64,000 nt of DNA from positions 3,517,424 to 3,581,423 of the forward strand of contig CAJSYZ010000001.1 in assembly GCA_910574455.1 (NCBI GenBank), written 5' to 3'. Within the stretch, counting starts at the first letter, position 1, and each line of letters opens with the position of its first letter. The notes below the pieces were generated by a model, which was not told the origin of the DNA, made no database searches, and saw only the letters and a program-made list of their open reading frames with translations. Shown piece after piece: positions 61,976 to 64,000 of the stretch. This DNA is from Trichaptum fuscoviolaceum (taxonomy: Eukaryota; Basidiomycota; Agaricomycetes; Hymenochaetales; Trichaptaceae). A program made the position numbers and the translations under genes.

Positions 61976-63793
61976 ATGTTCAAACTCGCTGCTCTCGCGT
62001 CTCTCGTTACCCTTCTTCCTCTCATTAAAGCTCAGCAATCCGTTTGGGGACAATGTGAGTACATTCATTGACTACCTTACACTTTTAGTAATGACACAAC
62101 TATCAAACAGGTGGCGGTATCGGCTGGAGTACGGAGACCCATTCGAATTCTAACCGAAACACTAACTTATACTACAATGATTAGCTGGCGCAACCACCTG
62201 CGCCTCAGGAAGCACTTGCACATACCTCAACGACTACTACTCTCAATGCATGTGAGTTTCGATGAGACAACTTAGAATTACTTCCGCCTCTAACATGTTA
62301 ATATCCAGTCCTGGAACCTCGACAACGACTTCCACAACATCGAAGACGACAACGACAACGACAAGCCCTACGACAACCACCACCACCACTACCACTACCA
62401 GCAAAACTACTTCCACCACGACTACAACCTCGTCCGGCGCGTCTAGCACTTCGACGGGCAATCCATTCCTTAACTGCAACGTGAGGATTATGAAACGTTT
62501 ATTGCAAGTGCTCTAGATTACTTATACTTCCACAACAGTGGTACGTTAGCCCGTACTACGCGTCGGAGGTCAGCGCCGCGGCTGCACAGATCACAGACTC
62601 CGCTACAAAGGCAAAGGCGCTGGAAGTTGCCGACATCCCGACGTTTGTCTGGCTTGACTCCGTTTCAAAGATCCCGGATCTTGATACCTACTTGGCCGAT
62701 GCGGCCACCAAGAGCGGCTGCACAATTGTGCCGATCGTCATCTACGATCTACCAAACCGTGACTGCCACGCGAAGGCGTCAAACGGAGAGTTCACAATCG
62801 CCAACAACGGCGTTGCAAACTACTACAACTACATTGACCAGATTGTAGCAATCATCAAGAGTATGACACTCTCTTCTCTTTGTCTTGATGAGCTCATCTG
62901 ATATACTCTTAGAGTACCCGTCCGTGAGAATTGTCGCTGTCATTGAACCCGACTCACTCGCCAACTTGGTCACAAACCTGAGCGACTCCAACTGCGCCAA
63001 TGCACAGGATGCCTACCTCCAGTGCACAAACTACGCTCTCAAGCAGCTCTCCGCAGTCGGAGTCATTTCTTACCTTGACGCTGGACATGCGGGATGGCTT
63101 GGCTGGACTTCTAACCTTCAGCCCGCAGCCACCCTGTTTGCTAAGGTCTACAGCGATGCTGGATCACCACCTCAAGTCCGTGGTCTCGCCACCAGTAAGT
63201 GCTATGCATCAGATTTTTATTGCATTCTTAATGTAGGGACATTCTTTCAGATGTCGCCAACTACAACGCGCTCAGCGCAGCGTCTCCGGATCCCGTTACC
63301 TCAGGGGACCCTAATTACGATGAGATACATTACATTAACGTGCGTCTTTTCGGGATGAGCCATACTTTGTGTACGCTTACTTACATGCGAGTAAAGGCTC
63401 TTGCTCCTCTTCTTCAAAGCGCCGGCTTCAATGCGCACTTCATTGTTGACCAGGGTCGTTCTGGTGTTCAGAATCTTCGTGTTGCATGGGGAGACTGGTG
63501 CAACATCAAAGGCGCAGGCTTCGGCACCCGTCCGACTACTAGCACTGGCTCGGACTATATTGACTCCATTGTGTGGGTCAAGCCAGGAGGAGAGTCCGAC
63601 GGTACTTCCAACAGCTCTTCTCCTCGCTACGACTCGACGTGCTCGCTCGTAAGTATTCAGTTCCAGTTGCTTATAGCATAACGGCTCAAACTCCTTCCTT
63701 TAGTCGGACGCAAAGCAGCCCGCTCCTGAAGCCGGAACTTGGTTCCAAGACTACTTTGTCGACCTCGTCACAAACGCCAACCCTTCGCTTTAA
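61976..63793 (+). CDS. cel6A: GH6 cellobiohydrolase II with N-terminal CBM1
   Basis: Secreted exo-cellulase releasing cellobiose from non-reducing cellulose ends, acting with GH7 and LPMOs in wood decay. Nine exons (61976-62054, 62111-62128, 62185-62251, 62309-62480, 62539-62860, 62913-63194, 63251-63339, 63397-63648, 63704-63793) give 456 aa. Signal peptide MFKLAALASLVTLLPLIKA. CBM1: VWGQCGGIGWTGATTCASG up to YYSQCIPG, with the usual Cys. A Thr/Ser-rich linker, probably O-mannosylated, follows. The catalytic domain has IVIYDLPNRDCHAKAS (proton-donor Asp in RDC), VIEPDSLANLV, YLDAGHAGWLGW, HFIVDQGRSG, and DSIVWVKPGGESDG. Full length, no defects. Confidence 0.97.
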
Positions 63794-64000
63794 GTTTTTT
63801 CCTTCGTCGGGATTGAGTTCCAGAATGGGTTTGCAGTACATGGTAAAACTCGCTTATTCAATGTCTATACGTGCTACCAGTCACTTTTATATTTTGCCTG
63901 TGCATAAAGTTATTTTTTTTTCTTCTTGATTGGATGTCCGAAATAAATGTCTCAGCTTTTCACGAAGACAAAAATTTGGATGACGTCATCGCCTTATTTC
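63794..64000. other. 3' flank of the cellulase
   Basis: Contains an AATAAA string near 63942. No other feature. Confidence 0.6.

Noticed and set aside
62243..62479. Minus-strand poly-Val frame
   Set aside because: Antisense of the Thr-rich linker of the GH6 cellulase.

Overview
This window looks like nuclear DNA of an Agaricomycete (mushroom-forming or wood-decay) basidiomycete. Genes sit close together and are cut by many 45-60 nt GT..AG introns. Markers supporting this are a GH6 cellobiohydrolase with a fungal CBM1, a HET-C family protein, a fungal SKN7-type regulator, and a Plavaka-family DNA transposase. Exon models below were built by hand from splice signals, frame and family alignment from memory. 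For most genes the exon lengths sum to an open frame with one terminal stop, and I give the resulting lengths.

Left part (1-31 kb): a SNF2-family ATPase cut by the window edge (minus strand); PAM17, a mitochondrial import-motor subunit; a membrane SH3 protein; the DEAD-box helicase DBP2, divergent from a cis-prenyltransferase; SKN7 (HSF domain plus response-regulator receiver); a 4.8 kb gene-poor stretch; HET-C; a NEDD1-like WD40 protein; and a small NAD(P)-binding reductase-like gene. Two related ~0.9-1.1 kb repeats lie in opposite orientation at 4.1-5.2 kb and 20.8-21.6 kb. Each carries CCAAT boxes and a TATA box.

Middle part (31.4-49.9 kb): what I read as one 18.5 kb DNA transposon with terminal inverted repeats (CATCAGGGAAACT at both ends, 20 of 23 positions matching) and flanking TA. 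It contains an apparently intact 1140 aa Plavaka transposase and two accessory genes on the opposite strand: one with an unusual array of mini-exons, one of unknown family. It also carries a trypsin-like protein with a partial duplicate, a broken BCS1-like AAA ATPase, and an intact 3'-5' exonuclease-like gene. It sits in the short shared upstream region of the reductase-like gene and VPS11/PEP5. Without it those two start codons would be about 0.4 kb apart.

Right part (50-64 kb): VPS11/PEP5 (endolysosomal tethering), a NUDT19-like Nudix hydrolase, UBLCP1 (proteasome phosphatase), NECAP (clathrin coat accessory) and the GH6 cellulase. UBLCP1 and NECAP each need a micro-exon (10 nt and 6 nt) to keep the conserved protein in frame. 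The host genes are mostly independent housekeeping functions, and I see no metabolic gene cluster. The most novel part is the composite transposon and its cargo.
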